The notes beneath the pieces are model-generated. The model saw only the letters and a program-made list of their open reading frames with translations, had not been told where the DNA came from and made no database searches. From positions 1 to 33,141 of IMG/VR virus record IMGVR_UViG_3300024239_000013: a stretch of 33,141 nucleotides of DNA; one strand, 5' to 3'. Positions 1-7,597 of this stretch are shown here, one piece after another. Both the position numbers and the translations under genes were made by a program. This DNA is from a virus. The stretch's first letter is position 1, and every line of letters begins with the position of its first letter.

Positions 1-61
1 TTCCTGATTTAAATTTTACCCCCTTAACTTTACATCCTTCTAATTCTTTTAAATTTTTCAT
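1..61 (-). CDS. Start of a small protein, cut by the window edge
   Basis: Twenty codons are open from an ATG at 61-59 to the window edge. The peptide begins MKNLKELEGCKVKGVKFKSG. The MKNL start resembles other short phage proteins in this window, such as the one at 4912-5133. The leader is A/T-rich with no Shine-Dalgarno sequence, as is usual in Bacteroidota. The product cannot be identified from so little sequence. Confidence 0.5.
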   Translation of the reverse strand, partial: MKNLKELEGCKVKGVKFKSG

Positions 62-159
62 AACTTATATTTTTAATTATATCTAAAGATAAGAACTTTA
101 TTCACATTAGACAACTTTTTTATAACTTTTTCAAGAATTTTTTTTATCTAAACACAGAA

Positions 160-190
160 GAAGTAAGAGAATGTGGTATTCTCTTACTTC
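160..190 (-). terminator. Perfect 13-bp hairpin downstream of the rhomboid gene
   Basis: GAAGTAAGAGAAT at 160-172 pairs perfectly with ATTCTCTTACTTC at 178-190 around a 5-base loop. It lies 3' of the minus-strand gene ending at 326. No T-run follows directly on either strand, so it may be an mRNA-protecting or processing stem rather than an intrinsic terminator. I see nothing else recognisable between 62 and 325. Confidence 0.45.
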
Positions 191-325
191 TATTAGGAAA
201 GAATGATCACATCCCTTCTAAGTACTTCCTATAATAAGTTTAGATGAAGTCAGTTTCAGCAAAGGAATAAGCGTTCCTAGACTTAAAAAAACAATCTCTC
301 TATCTTAAGATCTGAAGTAAATCCG

Positions 326-919
326 CTATATAACAAACCTTCTGATCAATTCGGGTATGTATTTAGGATTTATGTATATAGTTATAATACCAAGCAAAAC
401 CCCTAATAAATGAACACCATGAGCAATTCCGTCTTCTGGTTTATTCATTCCTAGAATTTCCCCTAATATAGTTAATGAGAAAACGGAAATTTTCAAAATC
501 CTTAATAAAATTGGTCCATCTTTTGAAAAGAAAAATCTAGACATTAAGAAAAAACAAGTCCCAGATATACCTACGGAGTATCTTGTATACTCCAACAAAC
601 TAACGGGAAGATATGCACAAGACAATATAAAGGTTATCCAAAATAGTTTATTTATGTCATATTTAGAATTTAATTCAGGAAGGGTAAATATAAATATTAA
701 TATTAAATTGTAAAAAAGATGTTCGAACCCAGCATGAATAAATCCACTTGTCACTGGATTTATTATTATGAACATTTCACCAGCTTCTCCAAATATTGCT
801 AGAAAAACCGCTAATGCTAAAAATGATATAGCAGATAAACCAAATACCTGTAGGGTTAATTTTCCAGAGTTTCTAATTTTATGTAGCATCTTATAAATTT
901 TATGTTGCAAATGTATCAA
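326..919 (-). CDS. Rhomboid-family intramembrane serine protease
   Basis: This 197-residue protein has about six hydrophobic segments and the rhomboid signature in order. HxxxN is at residues 67-71 (second membrane segment), GISG with the candidate nucleophile Ser119 is at 117-120, and an A-H-x-x-H segment in the last helix has candidate catalytic His167. Rhomboids cleave substrates within the membrane. The catalytic dyad looks intact, so activity is plausible. It is the last gene of a minus-strand operon with glycosyltransferase and sugar-modification genes; the gap to the gene before it is 21 bases. The substrate cannot be told from sequence: a host envelope protein or a neighbouring gene product are both possible. 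The family call is fairly firm and the phage role is inference. Confidence 0.8.
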   Translation of the reverse strand: MIHLQHKIYKMLHKIRNSGKLTLQVFGLSAISFLALAVFLAIFGEAGEMFIIINPVTSGFIHAGFEHLFYNLILIFIFTLPELNSKYDINKLFWITFILSCAYLPVSLLEYTRYSVGISGTCFFLMSRFFFSKDGPILLRILKISVFSLTILGEILGMNKPEDGIAHGVHLLGVLLGIITIYINPKYIPELIRRFVI

Positions 920-940
920 TGCACTCCGATATAAAAAAAA

Positions 941-1606
941 TTATTCTAGATTTTTTATCATTTGTCCGATTACTATATTAAATTCACAAATCTTCATAAG
1001 TATTTCTCTTTCTAAATATTTATGTAATTTAAAATTTTTCTCGAGTATCAATGAAAGATAATATTCTCTGGATTCATTGAAGGTGTTCCAGTCCATCTTT
1101 AGAAAAGTATCATACATAACAGATCTTATAGTTCTTATTACCTTATAAGAATCTATGTCATGTGGCCATTTTACCGGTATTTTCGGATTTGGGTGATCAA
1201 CTCTACTGATTTTAAGAAAAAAATCATTTGATATTAAATTAACCCATTCCAAGATACAATCCTCGATAAAATTTTCAATCTCTTTATCACCTTCATAAGT
1301 AAACTTAAAAACCGAGGATGTTCTAAAATCTCTAGAATATTCATATTCAATAAACCTTCCGTCTATTATATCTATAACGTAAGGAAATCCTTCGTCTATA
1401 TAACTTATCGAAAATTCAGGCCAAACTGAATTAATTGAGTCTATAAATTTCCTCATAGGTATATTTGGATTTTCTAGCATTATTTTAAAATGATTATCTT
1501 GAATCTCCTCTATCACGCAAAGTCCCATTCTAAACATTTTTGCATAATTTCCATCTAAAGAAATTAGTTTTTTGTGTGTTTCTAAATCTAAATTAATATG
1601 ATTCAT
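941..1606 (-). CDS. Unknown 221-residue protein of the glycan operon
   Basis: This is a soluble, mixed alpha/beta-looking protein with no signal peptide or membrane segment. Aromatic and acidic residues are frequent, with clusters such as WPEFSISYIDEGFPYVIDI around residues 62-80. I do not recognise a family. Its ATG overlaps the stop of the preceding gene by four bases (ATGA type), which implies translational coupling and a shared transcript. A role linked to the glycosyltransferase upstream is plausible from position only. Confidence 0.75.
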   Translation of the reverse strand: MNHINLDLETHKKLISLDGNYAKMFRMGLCVIEEIQDNHFKIMLENPNIPMRKFIDSINSVWPEFSISYIDEGFPYVIDIIDGRFIEYEYSRDFRTSSVFKFTYEGDKEIENFIEDCILEWVNLISNDFFLKISRVDHPNPKIPVKWPHDIDSYKVIRTIRSVMYDTFLKMDWNTFNESREYYLSLILEKNFKLHKYLEREILMKICEFNIVIGQMIKNLE

Positions 1607-1854
1607 AGTCTTTCTAACATAAAGTCAATAAACCCGATCTTTTGAGATTCTGAATTTATTGGATATTGATATTTTAGTGTTGTTATATTCCCTTCATTGA
1701 TTATAGATACATCAGAATCGATACCTATTCCATCTGACCAATCTAATTTACTTTTTTCTAATATTTCCAATTCTTCCAAAGTTGGATTCTTTATTGAAAA
1801 ATCATTTATTATAAATTCATCTTTTTTATAAATAGAATATATAACTACCCCCAT
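1603..1854 (-). CDS. Unknown 83-residue protein of the glycan operon
   Basis: This small acidic protein starts MGVVIYSIYKKDEFIINDF. It contains WSDGIGIDSDVSIINEGN in the middle and has no membrane segment. It overlaps the glycosyltransferase stop by 10 bases and the next gene by 4, so it is translated from the same message. The family is not recognised. Confidence 0.7.
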   Translation of the reverse strand: MGVVIYSIYKKDEFIINDFSIKNPTLEELEILEKSKLDWSDGIGIDSDVSIINEGNITTLKYQYPINSESQKIGFIDFMLERL

Positions 1855-3614
1855 TTTAAATAACTTTTAATTTCATTTTTCATTTGTTTGTATAACAGGT
1901 CTCCTTCCTCATAAACCTCTATTTTATAAACGTCATCTGATACTGGTACATATGCCCACGATCCAATAGAGTTTAATGTGTGATTTACATAGTAATCTGA
2001 ACCATCATCATTTATTAATCTGATACTTCTCTCTCTTTTTTCATTTGTAAAATTCTGAGAATATAGAACAATTCCAAGATTTTGGTCGTCTGCTGAAATC
2101 TTTTTATATAACTCCGATATGCATCCATTATATTTGGGTGGAAGGTTGCTGTTAGAAGTTTCCGTATTCCATACAGTGTCTTTGAAATCTATATCGATAT
2201 CAACAGCCCCATCCCTTTCCATCAATTCACCAGGAAGAGAATTTCTTCTTAGGTTTTCGTATATGTATTTTTCAGCAATTATAAAATTAAGATTACTGTG
2301 GCGTATTAGTAGATATTTTATATAATCTGATTCGTTCTCTATTTTCTCTATTTTATTTTGGAAATATTCAATGTCACAAAAGAAATAATGAAATGATATA
2401 TTCTTCTCTGGTTCATTTTCATTAAAATAGAAAATACCATTTTTATTTTCCAACAAGCACTGAGTTTCTAGAACGTCCATGTTCTCTAGTGTATGCTTTC
2501 CGAAAATATCGTCACATTCAAGTCTTCTGAAATGTGTATATCCCATCATTTTAGCAAATCTTGTAGCATTAAATAGATTAATTAAAACCGATAGTCCATG
2601 TCTCTGTAAACCTGGATTTATATTATGTGCAACGAACTCACCGCAACTAGTGAAAAAGTCAACTTCTTCAATATTGGTATATTCTTTTTCGAATAGCTGA
2701 TTTCTATTATCATAGATATAAAAATTACATCTTTCTATAATAGTTTTGTCAGCAGGTGTATTAGATATTAGTAGTATATCATTACCTCTTTCTCTTAATC
2801 TGTCTATTAAATCGCTTAATTTGGATTCGATTTTTTGATTCCTGATGAAACAGTCTATTATGACTATTTTTTTCGTTTTTTTCATTTCATAAACTTTATC
2901 CATGATAATCTTTCTTGACAATATATTAATTCTTTCTTTCTCTTCTTCTTTTACTGCAGAAAATACTCCAGATTCTGCTATTCTATAAGCACCGGTATAA
3001 TCTTTGTCACATTTTATTTTACCAAGAAGGGAATATTCAAAATTAATAAACCAATCAAGGTATGGTGTTGATGCCATCCATGGTTTTATTATACCTTTTA
3101 CATTTCTCATCAACCTTCCAAATCCAACAAAATTAAATCTTATCAAATGTCGAGTTTCTAAATCTTCATGGATTGGGAAACCCCTCCACATTCCATCTTC
3201 TGGGATATTTCCATTCTGATCAATTTTTATGTTCCCCGTAGAATGCATAACATAATCGGGATTCTTCTCCAGAAAATCAACTTGTTTTTGAGTTTTATGT
3301 TCATCTGTTAGATAATCATCACCGTCAAGATATGAAATATATTTACCTGATGCTTGATCAAAAAGAAATTTGATATTTTCATACCCTCCTATATTTATAT
3401 TTCTTTCGAATATCTTTATTCTAGGATCGTCTCCATATTTTTTATTTAATATTTCTATAGTCCCATCTTGAGAAAAATCATCACTTATTAATATTTCAAT
3501 TTCAAAATTTACTTTTTGGTTGAGTATTGAATCTACGCATTCCTCAATATATTTAGAAAATTTGTAGGTAGGTACTAGAAAACTTACCGTTATTTCATCA
3601 GAAGAATCTATCAT
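1845..3614 (-). CDS. Family 2 (GT-A) glycosyltransferase with a second C-terminal domain
   Basis: Residues 8-130 form a classic GT2 nucleotide-sugar-binding domain. VSFLVPTYKFSKYIEECVDS at 10-29 is the first strand and helix, SDDFSQDGT at 44-52 the donor-site loop, and LDGDDYL at 96-102 the DxD-type metal motif. From about residue 240 a second domain begins (KKIVIIDCFIRNQKIESKL) that looks like a separate Rossmann-type or glycan-acting domain and runs to residue 589. It probably transfers a sugar to a phage or host surface acceptor in the cytoplasm. It lies 4 bases downstream of the NeuD-like gene and overlaps the next gene. The sugar and acceptor are unknown. The family call is firm for the N-terminal third only. 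Confidence 0.85.
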   Translation of the reverse strand: MIDSSDEITVSFLVPTYKFSKYIEECVDSILNQKVNFEIEILISDDFSQDGTIEILNKKYGDDPRIKIFERNINIGGYENIKFLFDQASGKYISYLDGDDYLTDEHKTQKQVDFLEKNPDYVMHSTGNIKIDQNGNIPEDGMWRGFPIHEDLETRHLIRFNFVGFGRLMRNVKGIIKPWMASTPYLDWFINFEYSLLGKIKCDKDYTGAYRIAESGVFSAVKEEEKERINILSRKIIMDKVYEMKKTKKIVIIDCFIRNQKIESKLSDLIDRLRERGNDILLISNTPADKTIIERCNFYIYDNRNQLFEKEYTNIEEVDFFTSCGEFVAHNINPGLQRHGLSVLINLFNATRFAKMMGYTHFRRLECDDIFGKHTLENMDVLETQCLLENKNGIFYFNENEPEKNISFHYFFCDIEYFQNKIEKIENESDYIKYLLIRHSNLNFIIAEKYIYENLRRNSLPGELMERDGAVDIDIDFKDTVWNTETSNSNLPPKYNGCISELYKKISADDQNLGIVLYSQNFTNEKRERSIRLINDDGSDYYVNHTLNSIGSWAYVPVSDDVYKIEVYEEGDLLYKQMKNEIKSYLKWG

Positions 3615-3618
3615 TATT

Positions 3619-4209
3619 CTATCTTATTTTTTTTGCAGGAATTCCAATATAAGTTCCTGCTGTTTCTATATCTTTAACTACGCCAGCGTTAAGTCCTATC
3701 TTAGATAAACTATGTATAGTAGTCTTTTGTTTTATCGAAGCATTTGTACCTATATACACACAATCATATATTTTGCAATTACCAGAAATGTTTACACCAG
3801 GAGCTGTTGTAAAGTAATTGCCTATTTCACAATCGTGACCTATTGTTGTGTTAAGATTGATATGAGCATGAGATCCTATTTTAATGTTAGTGGTTAATAT
3901 AGATCCTGCACATATAATGCTACCCTCGCCTATTTCAATATCATTTCCTAAAAGCAAAGCTGAAGGATGTATAAATGTGAAATACTTAGTATTTTTTGGT
4001 AGTTTTTGTACTATGTCATATCTATGTCCCGGATCTCCTACTGCAACAAGAGCTTCATACTTTGTAGGATCAAACTTAGAAATGTGGTATATGTGTTCAG
4101 TATTTTCAGAATAATATTCATCATCTACGAAACACTTCATATTATAATCTTTCATGTGAGCTTTAATTTCTCTTGCAAACCCGCCTGCTCCTATTAGTAC
4201 TTTTTCCAT
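3619..4209 (-). CDS. NeuD-like sugar O-/N-acyltransferase (left-handed beta-helix)
   Basis: The protein opens with a dinucleotide-type loop, GAGGFA at residues 7-12. From about residue 88 it continues as imperfect hexapeptide repeats (IEIGEGS, IKIGSHA, TTIGHDCEIGNY, SKIGLNAGVV), ending GTYIGIPAKKIR. His125 in IGHD matches the usual catalytic histidine of the NeuD/PglD group, which acylates amino sugars with acetyl-CoA. At 196 residues it is close to the usual length of 200-215. Its ATG shares one base with the stop of the DegT-like gene, so the two are translated together. This fits successive amination and acylation of one sugar, though the substrate is unknown. Confidence 0.87.
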   Translation of the reverse strand: MEKVLIGAGGFAREIKAHMKDYNMKCFVDDEYYSENTEHIYHISKFDPTKYEALVAVGDPGHRYDIVQKLPKNTKYFTFIHPSALLLGNDIEIGEGSIICAGSILTTNIKIGSHAHINLNTTIGHDCEIGNYFTTAPGVNISGNCKIYDCVYIGTNASIKQKTTIHSLSKIGLNAGVVKDIETAGTYIGIPAKKIR

Positions 4210-4847
4210 TATATATTAGCTTTAGTATAGATTTCAAATTTAGATAGATCTGGATAAGGAAGTTCTAAATCTTCATTATGTTTCTTACTTCCATCCACAT
4301 TATAGAATTGACCCATCAATAACAGGCCTCTTGCAGCCAATTCTGGCATCATATAAAAATTCCAGCCTAGCATATCAAAATGATCGTCATGATAAGAACA
4401 CTCTCTTCTTCCACTATATCTAGCTCTTCTGAACCAAAGATATGCTTCGTAATTATCAGTCAGTATTGCTCCTCCTTTACTTAGTTTAAAATGTTTATAT
4501 GGTCCAGTGAAAGAAACGCACATGTGGGTTCCTGGAATATACATGTCTGTAGTGAATCTTAGTGCAGAATCCCAAACATTTGTCGGATAGAGCTGGTATG
4601 CACCCTTTAGTGTTTTCCCCTCTACTGGAAAGAAATCAACTTTAGCTCCTGCATGTATAATTTCACAAGGGACCGAAGGATATGTTCTTGCTGGAATAGT
4701 TATAGTTTTGCCTGCTACTTTCTCGTACATTAAAGCAAGAAATAGAGCATTACTTTGATTATCAACAGTAACAACATACGGAGCTCCTGTATAGTCGCTA
4801 ATTGATTTTTCGAATTCGTCGGTTATCCTGTAAACACCTGTAGCCAT
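4209..4847 (-). CDS. Short DegT/DnrJ/EryC1/StrS-type PLP aminotransferase-like protein
   Basis: Only the large PLP domain is present: 212 residues against roughly 360-400 for the usual enzyme. VTVDNQSNALFLALM at residues 27-41 matches the cofactor phosphate loop, WDSAL at 92-96 holds the cofactor-ring aspartate (Asp93), and SFTGPYKHFKLSKGGAILT at 112-130 holds the candidate Schiff-base lysine (Lys118) and the GG motif. The usual C-terminal domain is absent and no continuation is visible downstream. The start is well supported because the conserved fold begins soon after it. It may be a minimal phage enzyme or one acting as a multimer. It is the first gene of the operon running down to 326. 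Confidence 0.82.
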   Translation of the reverse strand: MATGVYRITDEFEKSISDYTGAPYVVTVDNQSNALFLALMYEKVAGKTITIPARTYPSVPCEIIHAGAKVDFFPVEGKTLKGAYQLYPTNVWDSALRFTTDMYIPGTHMCVSFTGPYKHFKLSKGGAILTDNYEAYLWFRRARYSGRRECSYHDDHFDMLGWNFYMMPELAARGLLLMGQFYNVDGSKKHNEDLELPYPDLSKFEIYTKANI

Positions 4848-4911
4848 ATAATAAATTTTTTCCTAATTTATTATTTTAGATTCGATTACAGCTTTTATTT
4901 CGAGATAGAGT

Positions 4912-5133
4912 TTATTTATTTATAGCTCCTTTTTGGTTGAACATGTTATAGTTAACGGTAATTTTTTTACCTCTCTCGTCAATTAATATTAAGACGTCCC
5001 CGGTTTCTGTTACTTTATAATCAATTCCCATATATTTAACACTCTGTCCAGGTTTAAGGGATTTGAAATCTTCTACAGAGATCTTTTCACCGTATTTTTT
5101 GATAAATCCTTCAAATAATTCTAGGTTCTTCAT
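4912..5133 (-). CDS. Small phage protein with capsid-targeting-like N-terminus
   Basis: I prefer the internal ATG at 5133, giving 73 residues starting MKNLELFEGFIKKYGEKIS. The frame is open further upstream to 5178, but that extension overlaps the neighbouring gene and reads as hydrophobic filler. The N-terminus fits the pattern (K/N)xFxxFI seen in other proteins here. The rest, SLKPGQSVKYMGIDYKVTET and onward, looks like a small beta-barrel (SH3/KOW-like). The function is unknown. A virion-internal role is inferred from the N-terminus. Confidence 0.65.
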   Translation of the reverse strand: MKNLELFEGFIKKYGEKISVEDFKSLKPGQSVKYMGIDYKVTETGDVLILIDERGKKITVNYNMFNQKGAINK

Positions 5134-5150
5134 AGTTGGTTTAATATTAA

Positions 5151-5378
5151 TTAACAAAATTCTTTTTTTGCTTCCCAAAAATCCTCAGCAGATAGCTTCC
5201 ATCCTTTTTTCTTAGATGCCACGTAAGCCTGTGCATCTTTTAGATTTGGATTGCAGTCATCTTTCTTACATTTTTCAAAGTATGATTTGAGGTCACCGTA
5301 CACTGCTTGACTGATCCCAGTCTTTTCTTGTATTTTGCTTTCGTTAATAAAAGAACTAAATGATTTTATATTTTCCAT
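5151..5378 (-). CDS. Small phage protein with T4-type capsid-targeting-like start
   Basis: This 75-residue protein begins MENIKSFSSFINESKIQ. The F-I-N-E-S stretch resembles the capsid-targeting sequence of T4 internal proteins (MKTYQEFIAEA), which the prohead protease cuts after Glu. The remainder is helical and rich in Lys and Asp and carries Cys residues (EKCKKDDCNPN, KEFC). It precedes the gene at 4912-5133 and probably shares its message. No enzymatic motif is visible. Being an internal head protein is inference. Confidence 0.65.
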   Translation of the reverse strand: MENIKSFSSFINESKIQEKTGISQAVYGDLKSYFEKCKKDDCNPNLKDAQAYVASKKKGWKLSAEDFWEAKKEFC

Positions 5379-5402
5379 AAGGATTCTTTATTTTTTATCT
5401 TT

Positions 5403-5690
5403 CTATATATCCTCATTCATTTCAATTATAAGCTGGAGATCACCGGTTCCTTTTATAATTCTGTGCCAAATCCCCTTTGGAATCTTTATCCTAGTATTTA
5501 TTGGAATTGGTAACTCATTATCCATTTGAAACATCCAATCGGTTTTGTGAACAGGATGTATTGTTCTATTTTCATCGTCCCAGTGCCATTTAAACTCTTC
5601 GTCTCCTGTGGTTTCTCTAAATGTACGAACAACTATCTTATTTGAAGAAGTTGTTAAAACAACTTCTTCAAAAGGAAATTCTTCTACCAT
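5403..5690 (-). CDS. Cupin-like small protein
   Basis: This 95-residue protein looks like one beta-barrel. FKWHWDDEN at residues 34-42 could give one metal-ligand side and PKGIWHRIIKGTGDLQLIIE near the C-terminus the second cupin motif (G-x-W-H-R-I). The order PxGxxH near the C-terminus is typical of small cupins that bind a metal or sugar. The start overlaps the stop of the upstream gene by 7 bases, so the two are co-translated. Substrate and role are unknown. The fold assignment is moderate, by motif only. Confidence 0.6.
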   Translation of the reverse strand: MVEEFPFEEVVLTTSSNKIVVRTFRETTGDEEFKWHWDDENRTIHPVHKTDWMFQMDNELPIPINTRIKIPKGIWHRIIKGTGDLQLIIEMNEDI

Positions 5691-6265
5691 GGTCTGCTTG
5701 ATTTAATACCTAAAAGTTTTCTATATCTTGCTACATTGCAAGCCCACCATCTAGGTTTCCATCTAGGTCCTGGATTATCACATCTCATTCTTTTCTGGAA
5801 AGATCTTGCCTTTTCTGGATCGTCGTTATTCACTCTCATACCGGGTTGGCCGAATCCGACCTTAATAACATTACCCTTATCGTTCTTGGTATAAACTGCA
5901 AATTTTCTAGGACCTCCTGGTGTTCTGAATGGTTTATTTAAATTGACATTCTTTCCTCTATATTCAGCTTCGTCGACATCGCCTTCGTAGAATGGCACAT
6001 CCAAAAGAACTCTTTCCCCTTCATATTCCCCGGTTCTCCCCGCATCAGTGGAGACTAGAAAAAGATCGTCTTCGTTAAGATCTATAATGTTTCTCTCCCA
6101 AAGATCTCTAGCTTCGTTAACGATATCTAGCCATGCTTCAGATTCTATTCTATATACGCTCTCCATCAGAGGTAGTTCCCTGTCTATATGATATCGCAAA
6201 CCTTCACTAATTGATGGTTCTTTTTCTTCATAGTGAAGAGATTCGAAATTCTTGATGTATTTCAT
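5684..6265 (-). CDS. Conserved phage protein, putative virion or prohead component
   Basis: The 193-residue protein starts MKYIKNFESLHYEEKEPS, again resembling a capsid-targeting start. The C-terminal half reads LNKPFRTPGGPRKFAVYTKN (residues ~109-128), then a dense basic and aromatic stretch from about 150 to 180 containing RMRCDNPGPRW and WWAC. I recall this DNPGP...WWAC ending from structural or unclassified proteins of T4-like phages, but the family function is not known to me. It heads the small cluster running down to 4912. Two overlapping TATAAATA-like boxes lie 21-34 bases upstream of the start, consistent with late expression. Confidence 0.7.
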   Translation of the reverse strand: MKYIKNFESLHYEEKEPSISEGLRYHIDRELPLMESVYRIESEAWLDIVNEARDLWERNIIDLNEDDLFLVSTDAGRTGEYEGERVLLDVPFYEGDVDEAEYRGKNVNLNKPFRTPGGPRKFAVYTKNDKGNVIKVGFGQPGMRVNNDDPEKARSFQKRMRCDNPGPRWKPRWWACNVARYRKLLGIKSSRPW

Positions 6266-6285
6266 ATGATTTTTTTAAGTTGTCT

Positions 6286-6299
6286 TATTTATATTTATA
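6286..6299 (-). promoter_or_regulatory. TATAAATA-like box(es), possible late promoter
   Basis: On the minus strand the bases 6299-6286 read as two overlapping TATAAATA boxes, the core of T4-type late promoters. They sit just upstream of the gene at 5684-6265. The gap is very AT-rich, so chance occurrence is possible. The canonical T-tract/TAnnTTTR promoter found after 10.8 kb is absent here. Confidence 0.3.
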
Positions 6300-6349
6300 T
6301 TAAAATATTGAATGGTGTTATTAGTATTTTATATATCAGAATATTCAGG

Positions 6350-6395
6350 GGTTTAATTTTTTCTCCCGTATTTTTGGTTTAATTTTGCTCCTGTA
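6350..6395. repeat. Two-copy direct repeat in the divergent gap before the sigma gene
   Basis: GGTTTAATTTT, a short variable part and CTCC(C/T)GTA occur at 6350-6370 and again at 6376-6395, a 26-base period. The repeat lies in the roughly 300-base gap between the divergent genes starting at 6265 and 6573, where upstream control sites would be expected. No canonical -7 box for the plus-strand sigma gene is obvious. Binding sites for a regulator are a possibility only. Confidence 0.45.
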
Positions 6396-6572
6396 ATTCT
6401 AAATGAAAAACAAGAAAAGAAGCTATATGATTATCATTTCTATCATTTTATTTAAGTTGGTTTCAACCAGGTTAAAGAACCGAACAAAAAGATTGGGTAC
6501 CTGAAACTATAACCAGATTCACCAATATAGATAGGAGTTAATTTATAAAGTTTCAAAAAAAAAGAGATTATA

Positions 6573-7490
6573 ATGGCATTGAATAGAATGAGACAATTTA
6601 AGATTTCGGATAGATTGACACCGAGATCAACCAAATCAGCTTCAGCTTATTTAACAGAGGTTGAAAGAACATATCCACTTACATTGGACGAAGAAGTTGA
6701 ATTTGGAACCAAAGCAATGAACGGCGACATAGAAGCCAGGGATAAACTAGTAAAGGCAAATCTTAGATTCGTATTATCGGTTGCTAAGATGTACACTAAA
6801 AATCCGGAAGATTATCCAGATTTGATATCTGCAGGAAACATCGGTCTTATAGAAGCTGCCAGCAGATTCGATCCGACTAAAGGATTTAAATTTATTTCAT
6901 ATGCGGTTTGGCATATTAGAAAAGAGATACTAGAACATCTTGGAAACAATAGCAGAATCGTTCGGCTTCCACTGACTCAGGTAAACGTCATTAGAAAAAT
7001 GGTAGATGTTACCAATAAGCTTTCGACTGAACTTGGACGCGAACCAACATTCGAAGAGGCTTTAGAAGCACTTAGAAATTCTGATTCTAGACTGAAAGGA
7101 TTAAAAGCTTCAAGCTTCAAGAGTGCGATGGCAGCTGACATCAGACCGGCATCATTTAACGCACCAGTCACAGAGAACTCCAAAGAAACCCTGCTGGATG
7201 TATTCGATTTCGGATCAATTTCACCTACAACAGATCTTTATAATAGGGAAAAGAGAAAGGTGATATTGGATCTTGTAACAGACCTACCACCAACTTACAA
7301 AGAAATTGTTATGAGAAGACATGGTATTCCAGGGTACTCTGAGGAAGAGGAAACCTTTCAGGAAATAGCTAAGAACGTAGGGGTTTCTCTAGAAACTGTG
7401 AGAAGCCGATATGCTAAAGCGATGAGGATCCTTAGAAGAAGAGCAGCTAATAACAGGAAAGAACTTTATGAGGATGTCATATTAAAATAG
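6573..7490 (+). CDS. RNA polymerase sigma-70 family factor (group 1/2-like)
   Basis: This 305-residue sigma factor shows all core regions. MRQFKISDRLTPRSTKSASA near the start resembles the opening of Bacteroidota RpoD. Regions 2.1-2.4 run from about residue 50 to 130, including NLRFVLSVAK, GNIGLIEAASRFDPTKGFKF and SRIVRLP. Region 3 is at ~135-200, and region 4 includes the helix-turn-helix TFQEIAKNVGVSLETVRSRY. In region 2.4 the usual YAVWWIRQSI reads YAVWHIRKEI (residues 110-119), a change in the part that reads the -7/-10 box. It probably redirects host polymerase to phage promoters. It is a single plus-strand gene with an A-rich leader and its own terminator. Met6 is an alternative start. 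Confidence 0.93.
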   Translation: MALNRMRQFKISDRLTPRSTKSASAYLTEVERTYPLTLDEEVEFGTKAMNGDIEARDKLVKANLRFVLSVAKMYTKNPEDYPDLISAGNIGLIEAASRFDPTKGFKFISYAVWHIRKEILEHLGNNSRIVRLPLTQVNVIRKMVDVTNKLSTELGREPTFEEALEALRNSDSRLKGLKASSFKSAMAADIRPASFNAPVTENSKETLLDVFDFGSISPTTDLYNREKRKVILDLVTDLPPTYKEIVMRRHGIPGYSEEEETFQEIAKNVGVSLETVRSRYAKAMRILRRRAANNRKELYEDVILK

Positions 7491-7540
7491 TTGGTTAAAG
7501 TAAAATAATTTTAAAAAAGGATGCACTCTCCTTATTTAAA

Positions 7541-7576
7541 ACGCCAGACTTCTAAATTCATAGTCTGGCGTTTTTT
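7541..7576 (+). terminator. Intrinsic terminator after the sigma gene
   Basis: ACGCCAGACT at 7541-7550 pairs with AGTCTGGCGT at 7562-7571, followed by a run of T on the plus strand. It lies between convergent genes. A-rich sequence on its left side is limited, so it acts mainly on the sigma transcript and may also stop the minus-strand gene ending at 7598. Confidence 0.88.
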
Positions 7577-7597
7577 ATTATTCATAAATCTATTTTT

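Noticed and set aside
6452-6634. Minus-strand open frame overlapping the start of the sigma gene
   Set aside because: It overlaps the well-supported sigma start, has no promoter, and its peptide is low in information.
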